This document shows positions 11,651-23,929 of a stretch of DNA of 64,000 bases, in pieces. The DNA is from Cryptomeria japonica (taxonomy: Eukaryota; Streptophyta; Pinopsida; Cupressales; Cupressaceae). The stretch's first letter is position 1. Every line of letters begins with the position of its first letter. Under the pieces are notes generated by a model that saw only the letters and a program-made list of their open reading frames with translations, did not search any database and had not been told where the DNA came from. Location of the stretch: positions 183,472,951 through 183,536,950 of the forward strand of contig NC_081413.1 in NCBI RefSeq assembly GCF_030272615.1. Direction: 5' to 3'. The position numbers and the translations under genes were made by a program.

Positions 11651-12711
11651 TAGGTTAGGGGGAGATGATGAGCCTGAATAATGGCTCTATTTTGATAGAT
11701 TTTTTCTATAATACCCCTGCCTAGGTCTTGTGATTAGAGGACATTTGGATCATAATACTCTCTTACTTGATACCTTTTAAGTGTTTTTGAAACTAATTTG
11801 ACCTATACTTAAGGATGTCATATAATGGTTTTAAATGATTTATGTATGCAAATATCTAAAAGCAATTTTAAGTATGGTTTACATTATATCATGTTAGCAT
11901 TAGTATATACACATGTTTGTTGTGCACATTAATATCATGATGCAAGGTCAGAAAAGGAGAAGTAAAGACTAAATGGCAGTTTAAAGAAGCATGAAGTATA
12001 TAGCCACAATGCAAACCCTGTCAGAGAAAAATAGTAATGATCGAAGCCACCTAGCCGGTTCTTCAGCAGAATGATTTATGAAACATTTATAACTATTCTT
12101 AGTAGAGCTTAGATACAAGAAGCAAGTCATGCTATATTTTCTCAGCTACAAGACATATGTTGTTCTATTTTCCTGTACTGACTTCTTCTTCTTCTTCTTT
12201 TGTTAATAAATCCTGTTCACCTATTTTGTAGGAATGTGGTCGATCATTTAGGAGTCTGTTATTTTTTTTTTTATAAAGAAAAGGATCTCTCTCCTCTTGG
12301 AGTAGTAGAGAACGACCATAATATTTGTAATATGCAGTCTTCTGGCATTTTATGTATTTTTCATAGTCGAGATGAAATAAAGAGATCAATGTGATTTTGA
12401 ATGCTAAAACAATTGTAATATGAAAGTTTTGGAGATACTCACTCAAGGGGGCTCACTTGGTGAGTAATCCTTTGTGTGTTCCAGTTTGTTTTCATTCTTT
12501 AGTAATAGTTGTTTCAGTAATCGTTTATTCCTGCAGCCACTAGAAACAGTTCCTGTGTCTATTCTTGCACCCACAACAACAGAGTAGTTCTTGTTGCTTG
12601 CCAGAACTTTATCTTTTAACAATAGTTGTTTAAACTAATTTCTAGTTGTGAGATTAAGTATTAGTTCATTGATATTTTGTGTGTTTACTTTAAAGAATTT
12701 TCTTTCCTACA
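11651..12711 (+). repeat. Probable 3' LTR of the Athila-like element with its PPT
   Basis: The tract TTAGGTTAGGGGGAGA at 11651-11665 directly follows the extra ORF and is the expected plus-strand primer. The stretch after it is non-coding, starts TGATGAGCC and could end at CCTACA (12711), just before the unrelated coding remnant of element C. No second LTR copy or TSD lies in the window, so both edges are approximate. Confidence 0.45.
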
Positions 12712-12901
12712 GTAATATAGAATGGTTGTGATATGAACTTGGTGCACATACAGTGCTGGACCATTTTAAGTTTACGTCCCTCGTTGATAAGCAAATGAGC
12801 CTTTGCTATAGGAAAGCTAGCTATTCAAGGATATTCAATCTCTGAATAGTGCTTTATTACCTAGTTGTCATTCTAGTTGTAAGGACTAGCAAGCATGTAC
12901 A

Positions 12902-15812
12902 TGAATGAGTTAATGGGAGATTATGGAAAGATTAAACTTGAATACCAACATTCTAGATATTCCATAATTTGAAGATGAAATTGTTAGATGTGTTTTGAGC
13001 AGGGTGCATGGAGAGTTTATTTGGTTGGATAGACCATATAAGATTATGAGGGAGACCATTAGGGAAATCACCGGTTTACCACAGGTTGGACAACATCTAG
13101 AGAAAAAGTTTCAAATGATCAGGTTAACAAGATTACTAGCGCAACATCGGACAAGCGGTCAATGAGGATCAATACTATCACCAACACATATATCAGATTC
13201 TGCATCATGGTCATTGGTTATAGGGTAACTCAATCAAACCGACTGAACTTTGATTCTAGCTCCTGCATTTATGCAGCTCATAAAATGATGAGGGAGAATG
13301 AGAAGTTAGATCTATGTGGTTGGATGTTGGATGATTTATTGATTAACCTAGGAAATATTAAAGGAGAAAAGAAAGGGACATTCCATTATGGTAGCCTAAT
13401 TGTCTATTTAATGTTATTTTTCATCAATGAGACTCCCAGTTTTGGGAAGAGAAAATGGGCATTCGATATCTCGGTAGGGAGGCAACTAAAATAGTCAATT
13501 GCTACATTGGGTAGTCAAGAGATGATAAAGTGTGGGAATATTTTAAAGCATTTCAAAAGGATATGAATTCTAGGATGAGGGTTCCCAAGCACATTGTCGA
13601 GAAGTACTCAACCAACATATCCTTCATGGTCAAGAAAGATGAAACTTTGATGGAAGCTGTTAGGCCCCAAAATATTTGGATTGAGGAAATGGGTTATGAA
13701 GTTGATGCACAGATTCTTGATACTTATGCACAAATGCTAATTGATGCATCGATAGATGAAACTACAAAAACCTATGGCATTGCTAAGCAGAAGACACAAG
13801 AGGTTGAAACTGAGTTCAACCAGAAGAAGAGAGAGAAGAAAGAGGGAAAGGAAAGTAATTTTGTTGAAAAGGTTTCACAGGACATCAAAGAATTGATTGA
13901 TATTGTTCTAGAAATATTCATTGAGCCTATTGCAGCAGAGTCTGCATCTGATGATGACACACCCCTAACATTCAAAAGGGTAGCAAGGAAGAAAACTAAA
14001 GAAACCAAGGTAGAGGCTAAGAAGCAACTGGTTAGGAAAGTTACTATCAAGGTATCAACATAGAAGAAAGCACCAAAAGAAACACCTTCATCCCCATCGG
14101 GTATTGGAAGAAGGAAGAAGAAGGATGACATTGATCTTGCAATTGAATCTGGTAATAAAATTATTATTCCACCAAAGAATTGTACAGAGTTAGTTGATGA
14201 GATTACTAAAGATGGTATGTTAAAGAATGTACAGTTTTATTATGAACATTTAGATAATGATGAACAAAGAGAAGTAGAGGAAGCAATTTTGTTATATTTG
14301 GATATTCATAAGAAATCCCTATTAGAAATTGAAGACCAAATACTGCCACAGTTGTATGATATGTTATAATCTAGAAGACTATCAATAATGCAAGAGGACA
14401 AGCATATAAATATTCAAGAGTTGTTATTTGTTTGTGTTTCTATTGCTCCAGAGGAGATGTATAAGACACTTGAAGTTGCAGATAGGAAAGTATTTAACAA
14501 GCAGCATAAAACAATTAGTCTTATGTTAGGAAGGGTCTATGAGATAATCAAGGAGACCCACAAGGCATGGGTTAAGTTATTTGAAGAGAACCATGGTTTT
14601 TATACTTCATCGGAATCTAAGATAGATGCTACAAATATCTCTGTTGAAGGGAAGGGTAAATGTATTATGGGTACTTCACCCTCAATTTTGAAAAAAATTA
14701 AGATAGTGTATATTGGGCCCTTGGTAGATAGAAATGTACAGACAAATGTTGAGATACCAGAAAATACAAAAGGTATAAAGGTTGATAATGTACAAGTTAC
14801 TAATGTTGAGGACAATAGTCCTCCGGATCAAATTGTACATGATGAGGATAAAGTTCCTAGGGTGGAACCGACAGTTACTGAGACTGCACCAAGTGGCAAA
14901 GCCACTGGTGCAAGTAAGGAATCTATAAAGGTTAAATCATCAGAGGAGAAGAAAGAGGAATTCGATAGGAAACTAGTAGTGAGTCCATCATTGTTGTTAA
15001 TTGATACCTCATTGGTTGAAAAGAAAAGCATAACCGAGATAATTTCTACTAAACTCATGATGATGGCTACACAAAAAATGATAAAGGAAGGATCTATGGA
15101 TAAAGGTGTTATTGATCAGTCTATCATTGTTTTGCATAGTCTTGTCCCAGTGTGTAAATTTGGCAATGAAGCAGGCCCATATGGAAAGCTTAAGATAATC
15201 ACTAAACACATTTTAAAGGATTTTCAGTCCTTGCAACATATATCAAACCAACAAGCACTGGAGAGGTTCACACAAGCAAAGAGAGCTACATTTTATCAAG
15301 TGATTGAGTCTGAGAGGAAGAAGATTAATGAAAATTTGAAATTGACAGATAATACATTGAGTCAGTGTACAAATATCTACAGAGCATGTTGTAATACAGG
15401 TTTGCTCACAACTAAGACAGATAGAAAGATTAAGGACATTCAGGAGGAGATTGTAGGTATAGCCAATTCTTTTGATGGATTGAATTCATTGACTACATCC
15501 ATTGATGGTCAAATTTTGGTTTTGGAAGCCCAAGTTTTTTCTCTTGAGAGGGAAAAAGAAAAAATCATGAGAGCCAAAGGTCTTAGAGGTTTGGTGAGTC
15601 CCCGATTGTATTTATTAAGTGTACATAAGAAGGAGTGTATAGATATGGTTGGTAAGCCCACACTAATAGAGTTAAATGAGAAAGAGTCATTTGCCCATAT
15701 GCTAAATGGACGTGTATCTATTTCTGATACTTTCAAATTAGGTTGGGATACTTATCTAGAGCTTTTGGAGAAGGCCTATCCAAAAAATTTCAAATATATT
15801 CAGCTCCAGTAA
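12902..15812 (+). pseudogene. Element C large unknown ORF (B/C/E family ORF2)
   Basis: The remnant is mostly one frame from 13530 to the stop at 15810-15812, with an earlier part (12937-13494) in other frames. Signature blocks shared with the ORFs at 19017 and 52500 are: VLSRVHGEF (about 12990), a tract ending MVIGYRVTQ (13215), DLCGWMLDDLLINLGNIKG (13311), MEAVRP and MGYEVD (13650-13700), a Lys/Glu-rich middle, SLMLGRV (14518) and a C-terminal coiled coil (15500-15600). It has no RT, protease, integrase or zinc knuckle. A TAA at 12965 stands where copy E has glutamine. The region upstream of 12900 is too decayed to place. Function unknown. Confidence 0.75.
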
Positions 15813-16108
15813 GGTATTTTGGGACATATTCATTGTATAGTCTTTCATTCTTCATCTCAGTTTTCAATTTTTGGTACTTTTTGGTATTTTTTATGGCATT
15901 GATGTCAAAGGGGGAGTGATATTGATGTGAAAAAGAAAAAGGGATTTGTATACATTAGGGGGAGTATAGGTGGAAAACTATGGAAGTATGGAGTATTTTG
16001 TATTGATGGATATTCAACTCAGGGGGAGCAAGTTCAGGAAGAAACCGACAGTTGGAAACCATGACCATTTTTCACATGAGTGTTGCCATCAATGCCAAAG
16101 GGGGAGAT
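15813..16108 (+). other. Element C PPT cluster before the 3' LTR
   Basis: No ORF is present. Purine tracts lie at 15906-15917 (TCAAAGGGGGAG), 15955-15965, 16019-16029 and the terminal AAAGGGGGAGAT ending at 16108. The terminal tract abuts TGTTGGCA. Confidence 0.7.
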
Positions 16109-16282
16109 TGTTGGCAATTGACACTCAATTGGCTGGTTTCAATATGTTGTCATTGATGGTAACATGGTAATTTATTCCGGGTTCATATGTTGTGTTAGTT
16201 GTATACCGACAGGCACTTCACAAACACTTCACCGACACCAACAGGTTAGAAGGAATTCTTTGGTCATCAGAATTGCAGGCTG
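16109..16282 (+). repeat. Element C 3' LTR, left segment
   Basis: It starts TGTTGGCAATTG right after the terminal PPT. Element B interrupts it at the TSD GGCTG (16278-16282); the rest lies at 23930-24692. The rejoined length is about 937 bp. Confidence 0.85.
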
Positions 16283-17419
16283 TGTTGGCATTTTTGATGT
16301 TTATGTTGTGATTGTCATTGATGGACACACACTTGCATTGAGATCCTCTTTATATGTATGAGTTAGAGCATAACTGGTATTTGTTCCAACCGGTATGTTG
16401 AATTATAGTCTTTAGACTATTGATGTTGTGCAGATTGTGTTTCCTGGTCTGAAGCGACATGTTGATCCCAAGTGGTATGAAGGACCAAAGTGGCATAACA
16501 CATTTTTACCAGTCTTCATTTTTTGTCAAACCGACAACTGGCATTTTGTATGAATCGGTAATACTCTGTGATGAGTTACCAACCAACATTGTGTGATGAG
16601 TTACCATTCACCGATTGTTTGATGGTGCCGACACTGTAGTGGTGCTTTTTGTGTGGTGTTACCTAGTATGTCCAGGTTCATTGAACCTAGGAAATTGTAA
16701 TGTAATCCTATTGGACCAACATGAAATCAGTTTCCCTTTTTAAGGACATCATGTCTAGGGTCTTAGGTTGTTGATGTTGTTGTTGTTGCGATAGTTGATA
16801 TTGTGGCTAGGGTTTAAGGTGGTTGAGGAGTTGGAGAGTTTATGAATGTGTAGAAGACTGAAGTAATGTAGGAGTGCATTAAGAACAAGCTACCAAGGAT
16901 CTAACCAAGTAGTCTATGCAACTGGATAGATCAAACTCTTGTTGATTACTCACATCTTTGACAAGTCTATAGCCCTTAACTAGGTAGGCCCAAAAAGCCT
17001 TTTGTAAATCTTCTAACAAGGTGGTTCACATCTGTGGATCTGAAATCATCTAGCAAGGTAGTCTTTAATTGGACTTATCTCCTAACAGAGATTGAGATTC
17101 CTAACAGGATCTATTCTAGTAAAGAACATTGTAAGACCTTAACCGGTCTGACCTTCACTGGTCTGGTTTCTATTATGTAGATAGTCACTTGTGAGTTCCA
17201 TCTCACCATGGTTTTTCCCATTTGGGTTTCCACATCAAAATCTATTGTGTTATGGTGTTTGTGCTTCTGTGGGTGAATGCATTATTAGCTATTTGGTTTG
17301 CATGTTTGTTAACTAGTTTGTCTATTAAACTGTTTTACCAGTTTACTGTTAGTCTTGCAAAGTGTTTAAGTGCAAAGATTTTTGGCATACTAATTCACCC
17401 CCCCTCTTAGTATTCATCA
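16283..17419 (+). repeat. Element B 5' LTR (1137 bp)
   Basis: It starts TGTTGGCATT and ends TATTCATCA. The conserved CACCATGGTTTTTCCC...GGGTTTCCACAT module lies near 17211-17235 and the C-rich run at 17397. I see no strong TATA box; TTTTTAAGG near 16736 is the best candidate. Confidence 0.93.
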
Positions 17420-17420
17420 A

Positions 17421-17434
17421 TTAGTATCAGAGCC
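17421..17434 (+). other. Element B primer-binding site
   Basis: TTAGTATCAGAGCC directly follows the LTR and is one base from the TGGTATCAGAGCC complement of initiator tRNA-Met, apart from the first position. Confidence 0.8.
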
Positions 17435-17469
17435 AACCTTTCTGTAAGTTTAACCACTTGGAAAGAGAT

Positions 17470-18747
17470 ATGGGGGAATACAATTTGAGGGAACTTACCC
17501 ACCGGCTCACTTAATCTGAGCAAGCCTATGATGATCTTATGGTCAAATATAAGGCATCTCAAGCAAAAAGGAGAGAACATGCAAAAAAACTGATGGAGCT
17601 ATCTGAAAATAGTTCTTTAGATGAAGCAGACATGGAAGCCCTAATTGCTGAAGTAAATAAGTTGAATGAATCAAACTCCAACCTGAGAAAGGAGTTGGAA
17701 GGACTGACTATCTGGATGTGTCAAGAGCTTGAGAACCAGAGGAAAGCTGAAGATCTGGTGAAAGAAAGAGATCATGAGATCTACAAGTTGAAACAAGAGA
17801 TGAGTGCCCTAAATGCTCAACTGCATGCAAGCAAAGTGGAAAAGGAAGACATGCAAGGAGAACTGAATGCTACCATCTCTGAGAATGAAAACCTATTGGA
17901 AACAAATGCTACTATTTCCAAAGAACTCTTTGAGTCAAAGGAAATACTTGCTAAGTTCAACAAGAGCACTGTCAAACTAGAGAAAAAGCTTGAATTTGCC
18001 AAACCGGTCAAGAATACCAATGGACTTGGTTATTCTGGTCATGAGGAAGGTGAGACCTCTGGTACAAATGCTAGAACATCAAAGAAACAACTGGCATCAA
18101 AGGATAAAGGTAAGCAAAAGTTTAAACTTGTTTCCTTTAACTATCTTAAAGAAGGACATACTGCAAATGTGTGTAGGAGTAAGGCTTACAACAATTTTCC
18201 TTATTTCCTAAATGATAAGCCTAGATCCTATAGATTTGATGGTAACTGTTATGCATGCAACAAGTATGGGCATAGAGCATCTGAATGCAGGTCTGTTATG
18301 AATAGCACTGGAAGATATCCTCAGAGGACCCAAGGAGCTGGTCCTGAACCTTTTGTGAACCAGAATCACAATCAGTTTAATGCCTTCAATCATCAACCAA
18401 GAAGCGGTGGTTATCAAGAAGCAACCAGATGGAGAACAAATTGTATGATCAGTCATGGTCATGGTCACACTACTACAACATGCAGAAGGAAGAATGGAAA
18501 CCTGAACAATGGACCTTGGAGAGCACTTGGATTGGTCTGCTATCACTGCAACAAATTGAGTCACATTGCTAAATTGTGTAGATCAAGAAGGAACATATCT
18601 GATGATATACCGGTCACTCTTGAAGGAAACATTGATGTTGACACTATTCAAGTGGACATGAACAAAATCTGGAAGGAGAAACCAGTGGTGTTACAAGAGG
18701 AACCGGTTTCTACACCTAGTGTGGAAATCACAGAACCGACAAACTAA
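17470..18747 (+). pseudogene. Element B ORF1: coiled-coil, zinc-knuckle Gag-like protein
   Basis: The ATG at 17470 is the first after the PBS and gives 425 codons with a single premature TAA at 17512. Residues 15-180 are heptad-rich, charged and helical (NKLNESNSNLRKELEGL, KLKQEMSALNAQLHA), so coiled coil is likely. The C-terminal half has intact CX2CX4HX4C knuckles at residue 260 (CYACNKYGHRASEC) and 357 (CYHCNKLSHIAKLC), plus two degraded ones (near 18140 and 18450). The copia UBN2-type capsid region is absent. Such a protein could dimerise and bind element RNA, but particle formation is unproven. Intactness is much better than in the neighbouring copies. Confidence 0.8.
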
Positions 18748-19016
18748 GCTTCAAAAAGCTTAGGGGGAGCAAATGGCAAAATGTTTCAAACCCCCGGTTT
18801 ACATCGGTAAAAGTCCTTAACCAGTATGTGATACCTATCATTTGGCAGAAGACCAGAAATGGTAAAAAGACAAATTAGGGTTTACGCCTTGATGAAGGAG
18901 CATTAATGATGGTAGGTGAGGAACATGTTTAAAAGCATTTTTCAAATCATTTCTCACTATCAGTTTTCGAGAAAAGAAAAGGTTTTTTTAAGAGAGCAGA
19001 GCAACAAAAAGGTGAT
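18748..19016 (+). other. Spacer between element B ORFs with an internal PPT-like tract
   Basis: The tract GCTTAGGGGGAGCAAATGG (18758-18776) resembles the tracts before the 3' LTR. The rest is non-coding and could be the leader of ORF2. It may be an internal plus-strand priming site, which is inference. Confidence 0.4.
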
Positions 19017-22000
19017 TTGAGCAGAGATTTTGAGAAATTGAGAAACCGAGAAGGAGATTCAAATTCAAACTGGAAATGGTCAAGTGGTGAACACAAAGCG
19101 CTGATTCAACAATTGACAGAGTGTGAAGTGAAGGAGAATCCGCAAGCCCTAATTTCACATCTTTCAAAAGGTATTTCTCAAGTTCTTAAGATTTCTATCA
19201 TGGTTTCTGCATCTCATACCAGTTCTAGTGCATCTGTCGAGTCTGCAAGTTTTATTCAAAGAAAGTCCAAGTATAATGCCCTATCACAAGTTCCGGCCGG
19301 TATGATAGTAGAAGAGGGAATTTCTGACTATATAGATTGCAAGATAGAAGACCTAGGGTCTCTAGCTATCCACACCCAGTTAGGCTTATTTTGTGGAAAA
19401 GACAAGAAGATCAAACCAGAGTTTAATATTTTGGAGAAGAAAAAGCTCCACAATGCTGTTTACTTCCTGGAGGATTTCACAGAAGATCATATAAGGATCA
19501 TTCTGAGCAGAGTCCATGGTAATTAGATGTACTTGGAGAGAACAAATGACATCATGTTGAAGGCAATTCATGCAGTCACCAGATTCTACAACATAGGGGA
19601 AGTGCCAGCCCTGAGGACAGTAAGCAAAACTGAAATGTCCAAGCTCACCGGTTCAGTGAGTGACTCACGAGGCATGACAACAAATTCTATCAAGGATATC
19701 TCGTTAAGTATGCATGTATGGTGATTGGATACCAGACATTCTCAACCAGTAGAATTAACTCTGTATCTGCTACAGCGGTAAATGTCACTTACCGGATGAT
19801 AAAGGAGGATGCATCATTTGATCTGTGCACCGGTATGCAGAGACAACTCCTGTTGAATCTAAAATCGATCAAACAGGATAATGCACTTCGGTTCAAGTTT
19901 GGACAACTACTGGTTGGGTTGTTCTTCTATTTCCAAGGCTACTTTCTAGGAGTAGGAGATATCCAATGGTCTAGTGACCAACCGGTGACCAAGCAAATCA
20001 AGGAAAGCATTGAAGCAATTAGAACCGGCTACCCTGATGTTCTGAACAAGTATTTTGATGAGTTCAGAAGGAAAATGAGCCAATAAGTGAGGATATCAGG
20101 TGACATCGTCAAGAAATACGAAGATGATATTTGCTTTATCATCCAAGTAGATCAATGCACAATGGAGGTTGTTGAGCCTAGACAGGAAGAAGTGGAGCTA
20201 ATGGGCTATGAGGTGATGTACGATATGTTGGAAGGGTATGCCTCTACTCTCATTGCCTCACCACTTGATCCTATGATGAAGAGAAGCGACACCTACTTAG
20301 AGAGGATAGCACCAGTTGAGGAGCCACCAGCAATGAAAGAAAAAGAGCTGGCAGTAAAGAAGGCAAAGGCAGTGCCTGCAGCATCTACATTGGTTACTAC
20401 TGCAACTCCAAAAGTGACCAAGCGGTCACCATCCAAGAAAAAAATAGAAGCAGCACTGGCTAAAGTGTTTGAGAGGAAGAGGAAGACAAAGAATACCTCT
20501 CCAAACTCAGAAGAAACCATGTCCGAGGAAAAGCCAAAGAAAATACGTCAAGCAAAGAGGAAGACAAAGAATGAACCGACATCTTCTACACCTGTAAATA
20601 TAGATATCTCTTCCTACAAACCTTTGACACATTGTCAAAGAACAATAAAGAATATTAGGAGGAAAGTGCTAAATGACTCAATTGAGTGTTTTGACGACTT
20701 TAATGATGATGAAAAGGAAGTGGTTGAAAAGGAAATAATTCAGTATTTATGTGCTAATGACTGGTTGCCCTCAGAGATTAAGTCTTAGACACCAGATTCT
20801 TTATATATGTCATTAGATAATAGATGGTGCATTTCCATAGAAAAGGAATAGGAAATCAGGGAGAAAGTTTTTGCACAATACTTTCCTGACTTGTCAAATT
20901 CTGAATTGTTTGATGTTATTGACCAAAATAAAGGACTCTTCTTCACTAGAAGAAGAAGACTCTGGCTGTTAGAAGGTAGAGTTGATGATGTTGAAAAAGA
21001 CACTCATCTATATATGAGAACTGCTATCTAGACTCACAAAGCATGTCTAGCCAACTGGCAAGCTGAAGAAAAACCGGTTATATCTAAACTGGATGAAGTA
21101 TTTGATGATGAAGGAAATCCAGTTGTTGAACCGATCGACACCATTGATGTCGGTTCTCTGGACATTGAGGATGTTACTCAGAACACACCATCTGAGGCAA
21201 CAAGGTAGGAGCAATAGGCTAAATAGGTTGATAAGCAAGCCAAGGACAGACAGGAAGCAACAAAGCAAGAGGCAAAGCATAGGAAAAAGGATGAAGAAGA
21301 GAAGAAGAAGAAAGATGAAGAGAAGAAGAAGAAGAAAGATGAAGAGGAGAAGAGGAAAAAGGATAAAGAAGAGAAGTAGAAAAGAGATGAAGAAGAGAAG
21401 AAGAAAAAGGATGAAGAGGAGAAAAAGAAGCAAGAAGACGAAAAGAAGAAGAAGGAAGAAGAAAGGAAGAAGAAGGAAGAGGAAGATAAGGAATAGGAGA
21501 AGAAGAAGGAAGTAGAAAAGAAAAAGGCTGAGGAGGACAAGGAAGCAGAGAAGAGGAGAGAAGCGGAGAAGAAGAAAGTGGAAGAGGACAAGATAGGAGA
21601 AGTAGAGAAGAGAACCCAAATGGAGACTCTAAAGGCAACCGGGAGTCAAGCTAAATCAACTGATCTCACTAGTCCTATCGATCTCTAGTCTGCAAGTGAA
21701 ATGAAGCTAATGTAGAGCATCAAGGTAGCTCAAGAGAGCCTTGAAATCATTCAACAGAAGAAGGAGCAGGAAGTAATTCAAGTGATTGTGGATACGCTTA
21801 CTGATTTGATACCCAATACAAACCTTCCCAACACTAATTCATCACTTGCTAAACTCAAGCTCCTATGCACAGTAGTGGATGATCAGGTGCAGAGCCTTGA
21901 AGAGGCAGCAGAGGCCAATGTTAAGAAGGAGCATCAAAAAACTCTTAATATAGCTCTGGTGAAGAAATTAAATGAGCTCTGGGATGAACTGAAGAAAGAA

Positions 22001-22486
22001 CAAAAGGATATAAGGGACGCTCTAGATGAGGGGAATCTGCTACTTAGCAGGATCTGCCAACATCATCTGTTCTATGATGATGTGCTAGCTCAAAAGCAAA
22101 AACTTGAAAAGGAATTGCAATCCTACTTGAGCACATTCAAGCCACCTTATGACTCCTTTACAACTTATGGGAAAACCGTTCACCGGTTTCACATCTAGTC
22201 AGCAAAAATGGAGCAAGAGATCAGCACTCGGTCTAGAGATTTGCAGGAGCTACAACTAGTTCTACTCCCATGATTGCAAATTCTTTAGAAGTGCTATTTG
22301 AACCTGGATGCCTTAATAGTTACATAGGAGATGAGCACAATTGATGCCATGGAAGAATGGGTCTCCCAGATGCAGACACAACAAGAAGTAGCCACCTCCC
22401 TACTTGAGTCCTGGTCTTTGTCGATGAAACAATTCTTGCAGGACTTTAAATCTATTTTTGACAAGTATCATTGCTTGTTGTCATAA
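19017..22486 (+). pseudogene. Element B ORF2: large unknown protein, B/C/E family
   Basis: The first segment (19017 or the ATG at 19200, to about 19705) carries IILSRVHGN. After one frameshift a single frame runs from 19718 to a natural TAA at 22484-22486, about 920 codons. Blocks shared with C and E are CMVIGYQTF, SFDLCTGMQRQLLLNL, KFGQLLVGLFFYF, MEVVEP, LMGYEV and LLEGRV. It then has a long Lys/Glu repeat (21230-21600) and a helical C-terminal part (21780-22200). All stops in the long frame (20084, 20786, 20849, 21029, 21206, 21218, 21227, 21377, 21494, 21686 and others) are TAA, TAG or TGA at sites compatible with glutamine or arginine. No enzyme motif was recognised. Confidence 0.75.
21230..21600 (+). 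repeat. Purine-rich Lys/Glu codon repeat inside element B ORF2
   Basis: This is a run of GAAGAGAAGAAGAAG-type triplets coding KKKDEEEK-like units on the plus strand. The minus strand is pyrimidine-only and gives spurious Ser/Phe/Leu ORFs. It probably forms a long charged helix and may vary by slippage. Confidence 0.85.
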
Positions 22487-22787
22487 ACTCTTATTATTTT
22501 TAATATCAAATGAAAATAGGGTTGTTCAGCTGTACTTTGTCATTGTTGGCAAAGGGGGAGAAAAATTCTATTTGGAGAAGTATCTGGTAATCAAAATTTT
22601 GATTATATGCTCTGAATATCTCAATGTTTATACTTTATATGCAAAAATGCTATACACTGTATTGTTAAAGGGATAGTGTATATGCTTAGGGGGAGCAATT
22701 TTGCTAATGGCATGATTTTGTTGTAAAACACTTAGATGTCAAAATTTTATTTTCCTAAGTATTCCCATCAATGCCAAAGGGGGAGAT
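22487..22787 (+). other. Element B PPT cluster before the 3' LTR
   Basis: No gene is present. Purine tracts lie at 22550-22561 (CAAAGGGGGAGA), 22686-22696 (TTAGGGGGAGC) and the terminal AAAGGGGGAGAT ending at 22787. Confidence 0.7.
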
Positions 22788-23924
22788 TGTTGGCATTTTT
22801 TATGTTTATGTTGTGATTGTCATTGATGGACACACACTTGCATTGAGATGCTCTTTATATGTATGAGTTAGAGCATAACTGGTATTTGTTCCAACTGGTA
22901 TATTGAATTATAGTCTTTAGACTATTGATGTTGTGCAGAATGTGTTTCCCGGTCTGAAGCAACATGTTGATCCCAAGCGGTACGAAGGACCAAAGCAGCA
23001 TAACACATTTTTACCAGTCTTCATTTTTTGTGAAACCGACAACCGACATTTTGTATGAACCAGTAATACTCTATGATGAGTTACCAACCAACATTTTGTG
23101 ATGAGTTACCATTCACTGATTGTTTGACGGTGCCGACACTGTAGTGGTGCTTTTTGTGTCGTGTTACCTAGTATGTCCAGGTTCATTGAACCTAGGAAAT
23201 TGTAATGTAATCCTATTGGACGGGCATGAAATCAGTTTCCTTTTTCAAGGACATCATGTCTAGGGTTTTAGGTTGTTGATGTTGTTGTTGTTGCGATAGT
23301 TGATATTACAGATAGGGTTTAAGGTGGTTGAGGAGTTGGAGAGATTATGAATGTGTAGAAGACTAAAGTAATGCAGGAGTGCATTAAGAACGAGCTACCA
23401 AGGATCTAACCAAGTAGTCTATGCAACTAGATAGATCAAACACTTGTTGATTACTCACATCTTTGACAAGTCTGTAGCCCTTAACCGGGTAGGCCCAAAA
23501 AGCCTTTTGTAAATCCTCTAACAAGGTGGTTCACATCTGTGGATCTGAAATCCTCTAGCAAGGTAGTATTTAATCTGACTTATCTCCTAACAGAGATTGA
23601 GATTCCTAACAGGATCTATTCTAGTAAAGAACATTGTAAGACCTTAACCGGTCTGACCTTAACCAGTCTGGTTTCTATTATGTAGATAGTCACTTGTGAG
23701 TTCCATCTCACCGTGGTTTTTCCCATTTGGTTTTCCATGTCAAAATCTATTGTGTTATGGTGTATGTGCTTCTATGGATGAATGCATTATTAGCTATTTG
23801 GTTTGCATGTTTGTTAACCGGTTTGTTTGTTAAACTATTTTACCGGTTTACTATTAGTCTTGCAAAGTGTTTAAGTGCAAAGATTTTTTGCATACTAATT
23901 CACCCCCCCTCTTAGTATTCATCA
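22788..23924 (+). repeat. Element B 3' LTR (1137 bp)
   Basis: It is collinear with 16283-17419 without net length change. Many differences are C/T or G/A. It is followed by the TSD copy GGCTG. Confidence 0.93.
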
Positions 23925-23929
23925 GGCTG

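Larger units (their letters stand above)
16283..23924 (+). mobile_element. Element B: complete non-autonomous LTR retrotransposon (LARD-like)
   Basis: The two LTRs are each 1137 bp (16283-17419, 22788-23924), with TGTTGGCA...TTCATCA ends. A perfect 5-bp TSD GGCTG flanks it (16278-16282 and 23925-23929). A PBS follows the first LTR and a PPT precedes the second. The 5.4-kb interior codes for two proteins, a coiled-coil/zinc-knuckle protein and a large unknown protein. I find no protease, integrase, RT or RNase H motif, so mobilisation must be in trans. My hand count gives about 63 LTR differences (roughly 94-95% identity), so the insertion is not recent. Confidence 0.93.

Noticed and set aside
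13772-14131. Minus-strand ORF of 119 codons
   Set aside because: It is a shadow of element C ORF2, with low-complexity composition and no motif.
21047-21638. Long Ser/Phe/Leu-rich ORFs on the minus strand
   Set aside because: They are the pyrimidine-rich complement of the Lys/Glu codon repeat in element B ORF2.
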